DNA of 21,688 nt, from contig DCQQ01000036.1 in the NCBI GenBank assembly GCA_002323515.1, forward strand, positions 9,642 to 31,329, given 5' to 3'. The stretch comes from Balneolaceae bacterium UBA1514. GTDB lineage: Bacteria > Bacteroidota > Rhodothermia > Balneolales > Balneolaceae. Below, piece after piece: positions 1 through 6,691 of this stretch; within the stretch, counting starts at the first letter, position 1; each line of letters begins with the position of its first letter. A program made the position numbers and the translations under genes. The notes beneath the pieces were generated by a model. The model searched no databases and had not been told where the DNA came from. It worked only from the letters and a program-made list of their open reading frames with translations.

Positions 1-1
1 T

Positions 2-589
2 TTTGCTATACCAACTGCTGAAGTACCGGTAACCAACTTCCATCGGGACGAGATACTTTCTGAAGAGCAGTTACCGATTCGTTATGTATGCCACACCCCC
101 TCTTGGAGAAGAGAGGCAGGGTCATATGGCAAGGACGTAAGAGGGTTAAACAGATTGCATCAATTTGATAAGGTTGAACTAGTTCACTTTGTTAAGCCAG
201 AAGAGTCGTATGCAACGTTGGAATTGTTACGGATACATGTAGAGTCTTTACTTCAAAAACTAGGCTTAGCCTATCAGACCCTGCTCATGTGTACAGGTGA
301 TATGGGTTTCACTCAAACAAAGAAATATGATGTAGAAGTTTGGAGCCCAGGTCAACAACGATGGTTAGAGGTGAGTTCTTGTTCCAATTTTGAGGCATTT
401 CAAGCCAGAAGAATGCAACTTAGATACAGAAAAGGGGAGAAAGAGACCGAAATGGTTCATACTCTTAATGGCTCGGGGCTGGCGCTCCCTAGGGTGCTTT
501 CTGCCATTGTTGAAACCTATCAAACCGAAAACGGCCGTGTTAAAATACCTGATATCTTAAAAAAGTATATTGACCAGGAATATTTGTAG
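2..589 (+). CDS. serS: Seryl-tRNA synthetase, C-terminal part (5' end outside window)
   Basis: Cytoplasmic enzyme that charges tRNA-Ser (and tRNA-Sec where present) with serine. The open frame runs from the left edge without a stop and shows 195 residues, about the last 45 percent of a usual 420-430 residue SerS. The class II core is clear: the serine-pocket segment [18 protein letters not shown] at the very start, motif 2 around [17 protein letters not shown], then HQFDKVELV, and motif 3 NGSGLALPR with the invariant arginine. The [15 protein letters not shown] variant of motif 2 is the form I associate with Bacteroidota SerS. The N-terminal tRNA-binding coiled coil lies outside the window. 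A TTG at 155 could be mistaken for a start, but homology continues upstream through motif 2. The gene converges on the dus gene and appears to end in a weak hairpin with a T run. Confidence 0.96.
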   Translation, partial: FAIPTAEVPVTNFHRDEILSEEQLPIRYVCHTPSWRREAGSYGKDVRGLNRLHQFDKVELVHFVKPEESYATLELLRIHVESLLQKLGLAYQTLLMCTGDMGFTQTKKYDVEVWSPGQQRWLEVSSCSNFEAFQARRMQLRYRKGEKETEMVHTLNGSGLALPRVLSAIVETYQTENGRVKIPDILKKYIDQEYL

Positions 590-600
590 CTGGTTTTTTT
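573..600 (+). terminator. Possible serS terminator overlapping the stop codon
   Basis: ACCAG (573-577) pairs with CTGGT (590-594) around a 12-base loop that contains the serS stop codon, and seven T residues follow (594-600). The stem is short (5 bp plus one wobble), so this is only a plausible intrinsic terminator. No better hairpin lies in the 75-base gap before the convergent dus gene. Confidence 0.35.
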
Positions 601-664
601 GAAGAATGTTATTGAGACCCAACGATAGAGACCTAACAATTCAAAACTAATGCTTCAAAAGTAA

Positions 665-1675
665 TTAAACAGCGCTTACAAAGAAATGCTCTTCCTCGGT
701 ATAATTAAGTAAGCGTTCAAGTATAGGTTCCATAGTGTTGTGCTGCATTAATTCCATTCGGAGTTTCTTGCCATTGCGAATTCCTTTTAGGTATTGACCA
801 TAGTGTTTTTTCATTATGATAACACCATAACGTTCACCTTGATGTTCGACCGACAACTGAAGCTGTTTAGCGCAGACCTCAAGACGCTCTCGAAGTGGTA
901 TGTCAGCAGAATAACTGCCTTGATCAAGATATGATCGAGTTTGCTTGAAAATCCAAGGATTTCCTATTGCTCCCCGGCCAATCATCACAGCATCTACGCC
1001 TGTTTCACTAAATAATTTTGCAGCCAATTCAGGACTAGCTACATCGCCGTTACCAATAATGGGGATGTGTAATCCAGGGGTATTTTTGAGCTTTTTAAGC
1101 CAGTTCCAATCTGCTTCACCTTTGTATTTTTGGGCTCGTGTTCTGGCATGAACAGTTAAGGCCTTCACTCCAACCGATTGCAGCATAATCGCTACCTCTT
1201 GTATACGGATTGAGTTTTCGTCCCAACCTAAACGTGTTTTGACAGTAACAGGTATGTTATCAACCGCATCAACCACTGTCCCAGCCATACGCTCCATCAT
1301 GTCTATGTCTTTTAAACATGCTGCGCCAGCACCTTTTTTGACTACTTTATACACGGGACACCCAAAATTTATATCTACTACATCGGGGTTACTTGCTTCA
1401 GCAACTTTAGCAGCACCATACATAGCCTCTTCACGTCCGCCAAAAATTTGAATTCCTAAAGGGCGTTCAGCTTCTTTAAAACTCATTTTATGCAGGGCAA
1501 TGTCAGAATCGCGGATGAGTGCTTCGGAGCTGATAAATTCAGTAAAGACCATACTAGCCCCTATATTGCGACAAATTTGCCGAAATGGAGCATCTGAAAC
1601 ATCCTCCATAGGAGCTAAAAATAAGGGACGGTCTTGTTTGCCAAGTAGGCTTTCGAAAAAATCTTTATTGCTCAT
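665..1675 (-). CDS. dusB: tRNA-dihydrouridine synthase (DusB-like)
   Basis: FMN-dependent enzyme that reduces uridine to dihydrouridine in the tRNA D-loop, using NADPH. The protein is 336 residues, the usual DusB length. Visible motifs are the TIM-barrel opening LFLAPMEDVSDAPFR (18-32), the catalytic-cysteine motif NFGCP with Cys106, the VHARTRAQKYKGEADW strip (175-190), and two FMN phosphate-binding stretches, GNGDV (208-212) and IGRGAIGNPWIF (232-243). The C-terminal helical domain contains the MKKHYGQYLKG segment typical of DusB. The ATG start sits directly before the MSNKDFFESLLG leader; AGGAG ends one base before it, too close to act as a normal ribosome site. It is divergent from the aldolase gene (130-base gap) and convergent with serS, so it is probably monocistronic. 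DusB is the best subfamily guess; the Dus family itself is certain. Confidence 0.93.
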   Translation of the reverse strand: MSNKDFFESLLGKQDRPLFLAPMEDVSDAPFRQICRNIGASMVFTEFISSEALIRDSDIALHKMSFKEAERPLGIQIFGGREEAMYGAAKVAEASNPDVVDINFGCPVYKVVKKGAGAACLKDIDMMERMAGTVVDAVDNIPVTVKTRLGWDENSIRIQEVAIMLQSVGVKALTVHARTRAQKYKGEADWNWLKKLKNTPGLHIPIIGNGDVASPELAAKLFSETGVDAVMIGRGAIGNPWIFKQTRSYLDQGSYSADIPLRERLEVCAKQLQLSVEHQGERYGVIIMKKHYGQYLKGIRNGKKLRMELMQHNTMEPILERLLNYTEEEHFFVSAV

Positions 1676-1767
1676 ACTCCTAAGATACGAATATCTACTA
1701 TTCTATTTGAAGCTTCTCAATATAACTTGGGATTTCTGTTAGTCATTGGACTGTAATACTCCTATAT

Positions 1768-1796
1768 TTTAACCTTATTTAGTACAATAAGTTAAA
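1768..1796. promoter_or_regulatory. Inverted repeat upstream of the aldolase gene
   Basis: TTTAAC-C-TTATT (1768-1779) is the reverse complement of AATAAGTTAAA (1786-1796) except for one extra C, giving 11 paired bases around TAGTAC. It ends 9 bases before the aldolase ATG. It could be an operator or a 5'-leader stem. No regulator can be named from it. Confidence 0.3.
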
Positions 1797-1805
1797 CATA
1801 CACTC

Positions 1806-2876
1806 ATGGATATATCGAAGATTGAAGAGTTACTGGGCGATGAAGCCTCCTACTTGCTAAATCACACCAGTAAAACAGTTACAAAAGATCAATTAATCCA
1901 ACCTACTCCAGACTATGTAGATCAGGTTTGGTATCATTCGGATCGAAACAATAGAGTATTGGGAAACCTACAATGGCTTATGGAATCGGGTCGACTTGGT
2001 GGGACAGGATACCTTTCTATACTGCCGGTTGATCAAGGAATTGAGCATTCTGCGGGTGCTTCATTTGCAAAAAATCCAGACTATTTTGATCCTGAAAATA
2101 TTGTAAAGTTAGCCGTTGAAGCGGGTTGTAATGGAGTAGCATCGACCTTTGGTGCGTTACGTTCCGTTTCTCGAAGGTATGCGCATAAAATCCCTTTTAT
2201 TGTGAAAATTAATCACAATGAACTCCTTACTTATCCTAACACTTTTGATCAAATTATGTTTGGTACAATTGATCAGGCTTATGATATGGGTGCAGCAGCA
2301 GTGGGTGCAACGATCTATTTTGGATCGGAAGAATCCAACCGGCAAATTAAAGAAGTAGCCCAAGCTTTTGCATATGCTCATGAATTAGGTATGGCTACCA
2401 TACTTTGGTGCTATACCCGTAATGACGCATTCAAAGTGGACGGTGTTGACTATCATACCTCAGCTGACTTAACGGGCCAGGCAAATCATATTGGATCAAC
2501 TATTGGTGCCGATATTGTTAAACAAAAGCAACCTACCAATAATGGTGGTTACAAGGCTTTAAATGCGGGTAACTCGTCATATGGTAAATTAGACGAGCGC
2601 ATTTATTCTGAATTAACATCCGAGCATCCTATCGATTTAACCCGCTACCAAGTAGTTAACTCGTTTATGGGACGTGCAGGTCTAATCAACTCTGGAGGAG
2701 CTTCTGGCTCAAATGATTTTGCCGATGCGGTTAAAACAGCGGTAATTAATAAACGAGCAGGTGGAATGGGACTTATTAGTGGTCGTAAAGCATTCCAACG
2801 TCCTATTGGTGAGGGTGTACAACTTCTGAATATGATTCAGGATGTATATCTAAACAAAGAAGTGGATATTGCTTAA
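1806..2876 (+). CDS. fbaB: Class I fructose-bisphosphate aldolase, DhnA/FbaB type
   Basis: Schiff-base (metal-independent) aldolase that interconverts fructose 1,6-bisphosphate with glyceraldehyde 3-phosphate and dihydroxyacetone phosphate in glycolysis and gluconeogenesis. The 356 residues match the length of E. coli FbaB (about 350) and the DeoC/LacD/DhnA TIM-barrel family. Visible marks are [18 protein letters not shown] (70-87) with the substrate-contacting VDQGIEH, an internal [11 protein letters not shown] strand (131-141), and GADIVKQK (234-241), where Lys239 is the probable Schiff-base lysine. Near the C-terminus, [15 protein letters not shown] looks like the phosphate-binding glycine loop. 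The ATG is well placed after an inverted repeat and has no Shine-Dalgarno sequence. The gene stands alone: dus is divergent upstream and a strong terminator follows. A related phospho-aldolase specificity (for example 2-amino-3,7-dideoxyheptulosonate synthesis) is less likely because of the VDQGIEH and length match. Confidence 0.92.
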   Translation: MDISKIEELLGDEASYLLNHTSKTVTKDQLIQPTPDYVDQVWYHSDRNNRVLGNLQWLMESGRLGGTGYLSILPVDQGIEHSAGASFAKNPDYFDPENIVKLAVEAGCNGVASTFGALRSVSRRYAHKIPFIVKINHNELLTYPNTFDQIMFGTIDQAYDMGAAAVGATIYFGSEESNRQIKEVAQAFAYAHELGMATILWCYTRNDAFKVDGVDYHTSADLTGQANHIGSTIGADIVKQKQPTNNGGYKALNAGNSSYGKLDERIYSELTSEHPIDLTRYQVVNSFMGRAGLINSGGASGSNDFADAVKTAVINKRAGGMGLISGRKAFQRPIGEGVQLLNMIQDVYLNKEVDIA

Positions 2877-2880
2877 AAGT

Positions 2881-2931
2881 AAATTCACCTAAACAGAGTG
2901 CATGTGAATTTGGGTGGACAACCTAATTCAC
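2881..2931 (+). promoter_or_regulatory. Two mutually exclusive hairpins in the aldolase 3' region
   Basis: AAATTCAC (2881-2888) and AATTCAC (2925-2931) flank GTGAATTT (2904-2911), which can pair with either one. The left pairing gives 8 bp with a 15-base loop. The right pairing gives 7 bp plus a few more pairs (GG/CC) with a smaller loop. They lie between the aldolase stop and its terminator. This is sequence symmetry only; a role in 3'-end stability or attenuation is inference. Confidence 0.35.
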
Positions 2932-2946
2932 AAAGCTATTTTTTTT

Positions 2947-2979
2947 AGCCTTGTAGAGTTTCCTGCAAGGCTTTTTTTT
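2947..2979 (+). terminator. Strong intrinsic terminator of the aldolase gene
   Basis: AGCCTTGTAG (2947-2956) pairs with CTGCAAGGCT (2963-2972): ten pairs including one G-U, a 6-base AGTTTC loop, and an eight-T run (2972-2979). It ends only 10 bases before the next start codon at 2990. Confidence 0.88.
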
Positions 2980-2989
2980 ATACTATAGT

Positions 2990-4030
2990 ATGAGTCAAAT
3001 AAAGCAAAATGTAGATAGTCCAAAACAGATAATCTCTAAAAAATATCTGTTTTTTTCTATTTCCCTGAGTCTTTTGACAATGGCTGGAGTCATTTGGTAC
3101 ACATATACCCCCGGCATTCTAGCGTATTTAGCACCCAAAAGACTTCCCGGGCTAGGCATTGCTTTGGTGGTTTCATTCTTGAGGGTATGGTTTTCTGCAG
3201 CAAAAATTCGCTTTTTATCTGCGGGAGTTATTAGTTGGTTAGGAGCATTTAGGGTGCAATTGAGCTGGGACTTTACTTCAGCAGTTACCCCCTCTACCAT
3301 AGGTGGTGCCCCTATGGCAACCTATGCTATGACTAAAGAAGGACTACGATTAGGTGAGTCTACTGCGATCATATTATATAGTGTATTATTGGATCAAATC
3401 TGGTTTGCCATCGCTATCCCAATCTTACTTGTGGCCGGTATCTATATGGATGTAGTTCCGCCATCGGTGGGTTTTCTGGGTGAAGCATCTATGCTTATTC
3501 TGTATGTTTCTTTGCTTTCATACGCTGGGGTACTCGCATATGGAGTTTTAATTAAACCATCAGCTATTTCAAAAATTATCAAGTGGTTTGCAAAATTACC
3601 ATTCCTTCGGAAACACAGGGGTAAAATACATTCTGAAGCACAAAACCTTGAACAATATGCCTATCAGCTCAAAGCCAAGCCGTTTTGTTTTCTTTTACAA
3701 GCTTTTTTTTACTCTACTATGTCATGGCTAGCTAGAGTTGCACTTGCACCTATTGTAATACTAAGTTTGTTGCCAGCACCAGAACTGCTTTCAGTATTAC
3801 GAAGCTTGGCGATGAATCTAGCTTTTTTGGTAGTACCAACTCCTGGTGGTAGCGGTGGAGTTGAAGGACTCTTTGTTTTATTTCAAGGTCCACTAATTTC
3901 AAGGGAAGCCTTTATTGGTCTTGCATTATTTCTATGGCGTATAATTAGCTATTATATTACCATTGCGATGGGAATGATGGCTACTACATGGTATGTAAAC
4001 CAGGAAGTGCATGAATATAAAAGTAACTAA
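2990..4030 (+). CDS. Flippase-like integral membrane protein (LPG_synthase_TM / UPF0104 family)
   Basis: Inner-membrane protein of 346 residues belonging to the family that shares the transmembrane half of MprF (lysylphosphatidylglycerol synthase/flippase). Hydrophobic segments lie at roughly 20-38, 52-72, 124-150, 163-188, 232-262, 267-285 and 302-330. Family signs are TPSTIGGAP (100-108) and PTPGGSGGVEG (283-293), the conserved P-x-P-G-G-x-G-x-x-E block. There is no soluble C-terminal lysyl-transfer domain, so it is not a full MprF. Members are often linked to lipid or polyprenyl-glycan handling, but the substrate here is unknown. The start lies only 10 bases after the aldolase terminator, leaving no room for a usual leader or Shine-Dalgarno sequence. 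Transcription must start inside or just after the terminator, pass through it, or use a later start. radA follows 103 bases downstream. Confidence 0.82.
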   Translation: MSQIKQNVDSPKQIISKKYLFFSISLSLLTMAGVIWYTYTPGILAYLAPKRLPGLGIALVVSFLRVWFSAAKIRFLSAGVISWLGAFRVQLSWDFTSAVTPSTIGGAPMATYAMTKEGLRLGESTAIILYSVLLDQIWFAIAIPILLVAGIYMDVVPPSVGFLGEASMLILYVSLLSYAGVLAYGVLIKPSAISKIIKWFAKLPFLRKHRGKIHSEAQNLEQYAYQLKAKPFCFLLQAFFYSTMSWLARVALAPIVILSLLPAPELLSVLRSLAMNLAFLVVPTPGGSGGVEGLFVLFQGPLISREAFIGLALFLWRIISYYITIAMGMMATTWYVNQEVHEYKSN

Positions 4031-4133
4031 GAATAATTAGTTTAGGTGTTGAAACTCTTTATCATTGTAGACGAACATACTCAAGCTATCTGACTAAGGA
4101 AAAATTGAATACATCACTATTCTATTATTGTTT

Positions 4134-5495
4134 ATGGCTAAATCGAATCAAATTTTTGTATGCACCTCATGTGGACATGAATCGCCCAAGTGGCTAGGAA
4201 GTTGTCCAGGGTGTAAAGAGTGGAATAGTTTCATCGAGCAAGAAAAAATAACGGGTTCAACTAAGCCGCACAAAGCTAAAATCGCAGGCTTAGAGCCAGA
4301 ACAAGTACCTAAACCCCAAACGCTCAATGAGATTACGGCTACCAAGGCATCTCGATTTCAAACGGGAATTACTGAATTTGATAGGGTGTTGGGTGGAGGA
4401 TGTATGAGAGGATCCTATGTGCTCATTGGTGGAGCTCCTGGGGTTGGTAAAAGTACACTCACTCTTCAAATAGCTAAGGCCGAACCAAACTTGTCTATTT
4501 TATATTGTGCTGGTGAAGAATCTGTCTTGCAGATTAAACATCGAGCCAAACGCATTGGGGTCATCTCTGAAAAACTCTGGTTAACCAACGAGACACGTAT
4601 CGAATCCATCATTGAGCAGGCACAAAAGTTGCAACCTGATTTACTCATAGTTGATTCTATTCAAACTGTTTACAGAGATCAGTTAAGTAGCATGCCAGGC
4701 AGTGTTGCTCAGGTAAAAGAGTGCGCTGCTTTGCTTCAACAATTGGCCAAAAAATCCAGTTTATCAATTATGATAATTGGCCACATTACTAAAGAAGGGG
4801 ATATCGCAGGTCCTCGGGTGTTAGAACACATGGTAGATACTGTGCTTAGTTTTGAAGGGGACGATCATTATACCTATCGTTTGTTACGAAGTATAAAAAA
4901 TAGATTTGGGCCAGCTCATGAGGTAGGGGTTTTCGAGATGAAGCACGATGGCTTGGATCAGGTTCCCAATCCTTCTGCCTATTTTTTAGCAGAACGAAAT
5001 CAAGAAGTGTCTGGCAGTGCTATTGGTTGTATAATGGAGGGAAGCCGACCTATATTGGTTGAACTTCAAGCATTAGTTAGTCCTAGTGCCTATGGGACTC
5101 CACAGCGCACCGTTAACGGGATGGATCGCAACCGTGTCTTGCTACTTTTGGCCGTTTTAGAAAAACGTACTGGGTTTAAATTTTCGGATAAAGATGTATA
5201 TGTTAATGTCGCTGGTGGTTTAAAAATAAAAGATCCTGCAGCCGATCTTGCACTTTGTGTGGCTTTGGTATCATCCCTATTGGATATAGCTTTGGATAAT
5301 AATCAACTTTGGTTGGGTGAAATAGGATTAGGCGGGGAACTAAGGCGGGTTAGCCAATTGGAAAGGCGCATTAAAGAAGCTGAAAAACTAGGGTATATTC
5401 ATAGTTGGGCTAAGGACCAACATCACTCAAACAACAAGCCTTCACACCTAAAGGATATACTAAATAGTTTTGGGCAAAAAAAAAGCCCTAGATAA
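4134..5495 (+). CDS. radA: DNA repair protein RadA/Sms
   Basis: Hexameric RecA-like helicase that helps branch migration of recombination intermediates in the cytoplasm. The 453 residues match the family length (about 450-460). Domains in order: a four-cysteine zinc finger (Cys10, Cys13, Cys24, Cys27), a RecA-fold ATPase with Walker A GGAPGVGKST (99-108) and Walker B LLIVDS ending near Asp174, the RadA-specific KNRFG motif (255-259), and a C-terminal Lon-protease-like domain containing VNVAGGLKIKDPAADLA. I chose ATG 4134 (MAKSNQIFVC) over an in-frame TTG two codons earlier, because family members start just before the first zinc-finger cysteine. No Shine-Dalgarno sequence is seen. The last codons run through an A9 tract and the stem of the convergent rpsU terminator, so the KKSP tail is encoded by shared DNA. 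Confidence 0.96.
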   Translation: MAKSNQIFVCTSCGHESPKWLGSCPGCKEWNSFIEQEKITGSTKPHKAKIAGLEPEQVPKPQTLNEITATKASRFQTGITEFDRVLGGGCMRGSYVLIGGAPGVGKSTLTLQIAKAEPNLSILYCAGEESVLQIKHRAKRIGVISEKLWLTNETRIESIIEQAQKLQPDLLIVDSIQTVYRDQLSSMPGSVAQVKECAALLQQLAKKSSLSIMIIGHITKEGDIAGPRVLEHMVDTVLSFEGDDHYTYRLLRSIKNRFGPAHEVGVFEMKHDGLDQVPNPSAYFLAERNQEVSGSAIGCIMEGSRPILVELQALVSPSAYGTPQRTVNGMDRNRVLLLLAVLEKRTGFKFSDKDVYVNVAGGLKIKDPAADLALCVALVSSLLDIALDNNQLWLGEIGLGGELRRVSQLERRIKEAEKLGYIHSWAKDQHHSNNKPSHLKDILNSFGQKKSPR

Positions 5496-5505
5496 ACCAG
5501 GGCTT
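5476..5505 (-). terminator. rpsU terminator embedded in the 3' end of radA
   Basis: Read on the minus strand, AAGCCCT (5505-5499) pairs with AGGGCTT (5489-5483) around a 9-base loop and is followed by a run of T (complement of A9, 5476-5484). This is a good intrinsic terminator for rpsU. On the plus strand the same stem is followed by CTATG rather than T residues, so it is a poor terminator for radA. The radA stop codon (5493-5495) lies in the loop. Confidence 0.8.
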
Positions 5506-5531
5506 CTATGTGATAACAATCTTGAGAGAAA

Positions 5532-5726
5532 CTAGAAGTTTTCTCGTTGACGTCGACGCTGCTCACGGACGGCTTTTTTCATGGCTTCCCGTCGTTCAAT
5601 AGATGGTTTTGTGAACTGTTGACGATCCTTAAATTCATTAAGAATACGAGAACGAGTCACCATCTTTTTGAAACGATTAATCGCGCGTTCAACGCTTTCG
5701 TTGTCTTTAACTTCAACGCCTAGCAT
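5532..5726 (-). CDS. rpsU: 30S ribosomal protein bS21
   Basis: Small basic protein of the 30S subunit that sits near the 3' end of 16S rRNA, where the anti-Shine-Dalgarno sequence lies. The 64 residues begin MLGVEVKDNESVERAINRFK, the normal bS21 N-terminus, and continue with a highly basic helix rich in Arg and Lys that ends RRRQRENF. The ATG at 5726 is fixed by family homology and by an extended Shine-Dalgarno sequence, unusual in this window. The gene has its own terminator overlapping radA and sits 146 bases downstream of the TIGR02757 gene on the same strand, so it probably has its own promoter. No tyrosine is present in the C-terminal part; in Flavobacterium bS21 a C-terminal tyrosine has been implicated in hiding the anti-Shine-Dalgarno. 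Confidence 0.95.
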   Translation of the reverse strand: MLGVEVKDNESVERAINRFKKMVTRSRILNEFKDRQQFTKPSIERREAMKKAVREQRRRQRENF

Positions 5727-5732
5727 TGAGCC

Positions 5733-5744
5733 TCACTTCCTTTC
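5733..5744 (-). promoter_or_regulatory. Extended Shine-Dalgarno sequence of rpsU
   Basis: On the minus strand GAAAGGAAGTGA lies 6 bases before the rpsU ATG. It matches the full complement of a typical 16S 3' end (GAAAGGAGGTGA) at 11 of 12 positions. Most other starts in the window have only AT-rich sequence in this position. In Bacteroidia such a site on rpsU is known to allow autoregulation by bS21. Confidence 0.75.
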
Positions 5745-5755
5745 ATTGTATTATT

Positions 5756-5769
5756 TCTCAATATTGAGA
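5756..5769. repeat. 14-bp perfect palindrome in the rpsU leader/promoter region
   Basis: TCTCAATATTGAGA is its own reverse complement and starts 30 bases upstream of the rpsU ATG. The symmetry suits a dimeric DNA-binding protein. A 14-bp palindrome can also arise by chance in AT-rich DNA. Confidence 0.4.
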
Positions 5770-5849
5770 GATTTAAATATATGGTTTTTTTCTTCTAGAT
5801 AAAAAATAGTTCTATGTGGAAATAACGAAAGGAAACCCTACGAAAACAG

Positions 5850-5885
5850 AAATCACAGACAGCAATAGACCATTAGATGTGATTT
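5850..5885 (-). terminator. Weak candidate terminator of the mutY-TIGR02757 transcript
   Basis: AAATCACA on the minus strand (5885-5878, inside the last codons) pairs perfectly with TGTGATTT (5857-5850) around a 20-base loop holding the stop codon. T-rich but broken sequence (TTTCTGTTTTCG) follows. The stem is AT-rich and the loop is long, so this is uncertain. Confidence 0.25.
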
Positions 5886-6691
5886 AAAATCCATTTTTTA
5901 TCTAACCAATGAGGATTTAACCCCAAACCAAATAAAGCATAATCATATTTGGAAGGGTCAAGTGGGTCTAGTAATAGAAGTTGCTCTTGTAATTCTTCCA
6001 CCGCCTTCCAGTCATTTTGATTTCGGGTAATTAGACCAAGTTTTCTGCTTTGTCTAGCCACATGAACATCTAATGGGATATAAATTTGGGAAGGCGGCAT
6101 AAAGTTCATACTTCCCACGTCTACTGGGCCCCCTCTAATTGTCCAGCGTAGATACATATAGAGCCGTTTGCATGAGCCCCCTTTTTCAGGATTAGAAATG
6201 TGCCTACGGGTTCGAGCTGGTATTTCAGGAAAAAAACTGAAAAATTCTTCGTGGAAGACTCCCATTAACGGACGATTTTTCGCTTTCGAAATAGTCAAAC
6301 AATTTGTCCAAAAGGCCTCAAAGGTGGTAAAGTGAATAAGGATTTGTTGCATGGTTTTGATTAACCAATACATATCCTCGGAATTAAAGGTTCTATGTTT
6401 AAAGCCCGTTAATCTACGCGCATCTGATTCCGTAAAATTACCCATAAAATCTAGTGGTCTATACGCCATTCTCGACAGTAAATCATCCACCTTTGTAATG
6501 ACGATAGAGCGCTTACCCCATGCCATTGTAGCCGCGAAAAAACCAGCTACATTTATTTCTTCTGCATCTTCAAAAGCATGTAAAAATTGAATAGGATCAT
6601 CTTCTATATACGCTGGAACCTCCATTCTCGATACCCATTGGTCTAAAACAGGCTTAAGCTGCAATAGGTATTTTTTTGATCGTTTACGCAA
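5873..6691 (-). CDS. TIGR02757 / DUF2400 family protein, possible DNA-repair relative
   Basis: Protein of 272 residues that I recognise as the TIGR02757 (DUF2400) family, whose function is not established. Visible family blocks are the N-terminal DDPIQFLHAF and AGFFAATMAWGKR (49-61), RTRRHISNPEKGGSCKRLYM (160-179), the PLDVHVARQSRKLGL segment (206-220) and the C-terminal DPSKYDYALFGLGL (245-258). The PLDVHVAR stretch followed by a helix and a DYALFGLG helix resembles the catalytic-Asp region and last helix of HhH-GPD glycosylases such as endonuclease III. No iron-sulfur cluster cysteines follow. The ATG (6691) lies inside the last codons of mutY with an 8-base overlap, so the two are probably translationally coupled. 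That neighbourhood supports, but does not prove, a link to base-excision repair. Confidence 0.85.
   Translation of the reverse strand: MRKRSKKYLLQLKPVLDQWVSRMEVPAYIEDDPIQFLHAFEDAEEINVAGFFAATMAWGKRSIVITKVDDLLSRMAYRPLDFMGNFTESDARRLTGFKHRTFNSEDMYWLIKTMQQILIHFTTFEAFWTNCLTISKAKNRPLMGVFHEEFFSFFPEIPARTRRHISNPEKGGSCKRLYMYLRWTIRGGPVDVGSMNFMPPSQIYIPLDVHVARQSRKLGLITRNQNDWKAVEELQEQLLLLDPLDPSKYDYALFGLGLNPHWLDKKWILNHI

Noticed and set aside
155..157. TTG at 155 as a start of a short separate gene
   Set aside because: The frame is open to the left edge and SerS homology, including motif 2, continues upstream of it.
2995..3300. 101-codon minus-strand open frame inside the flippase gene
   Set aside because: Mirror of the hydrophobic coding sequence; no domain and opposite to a clear family member.
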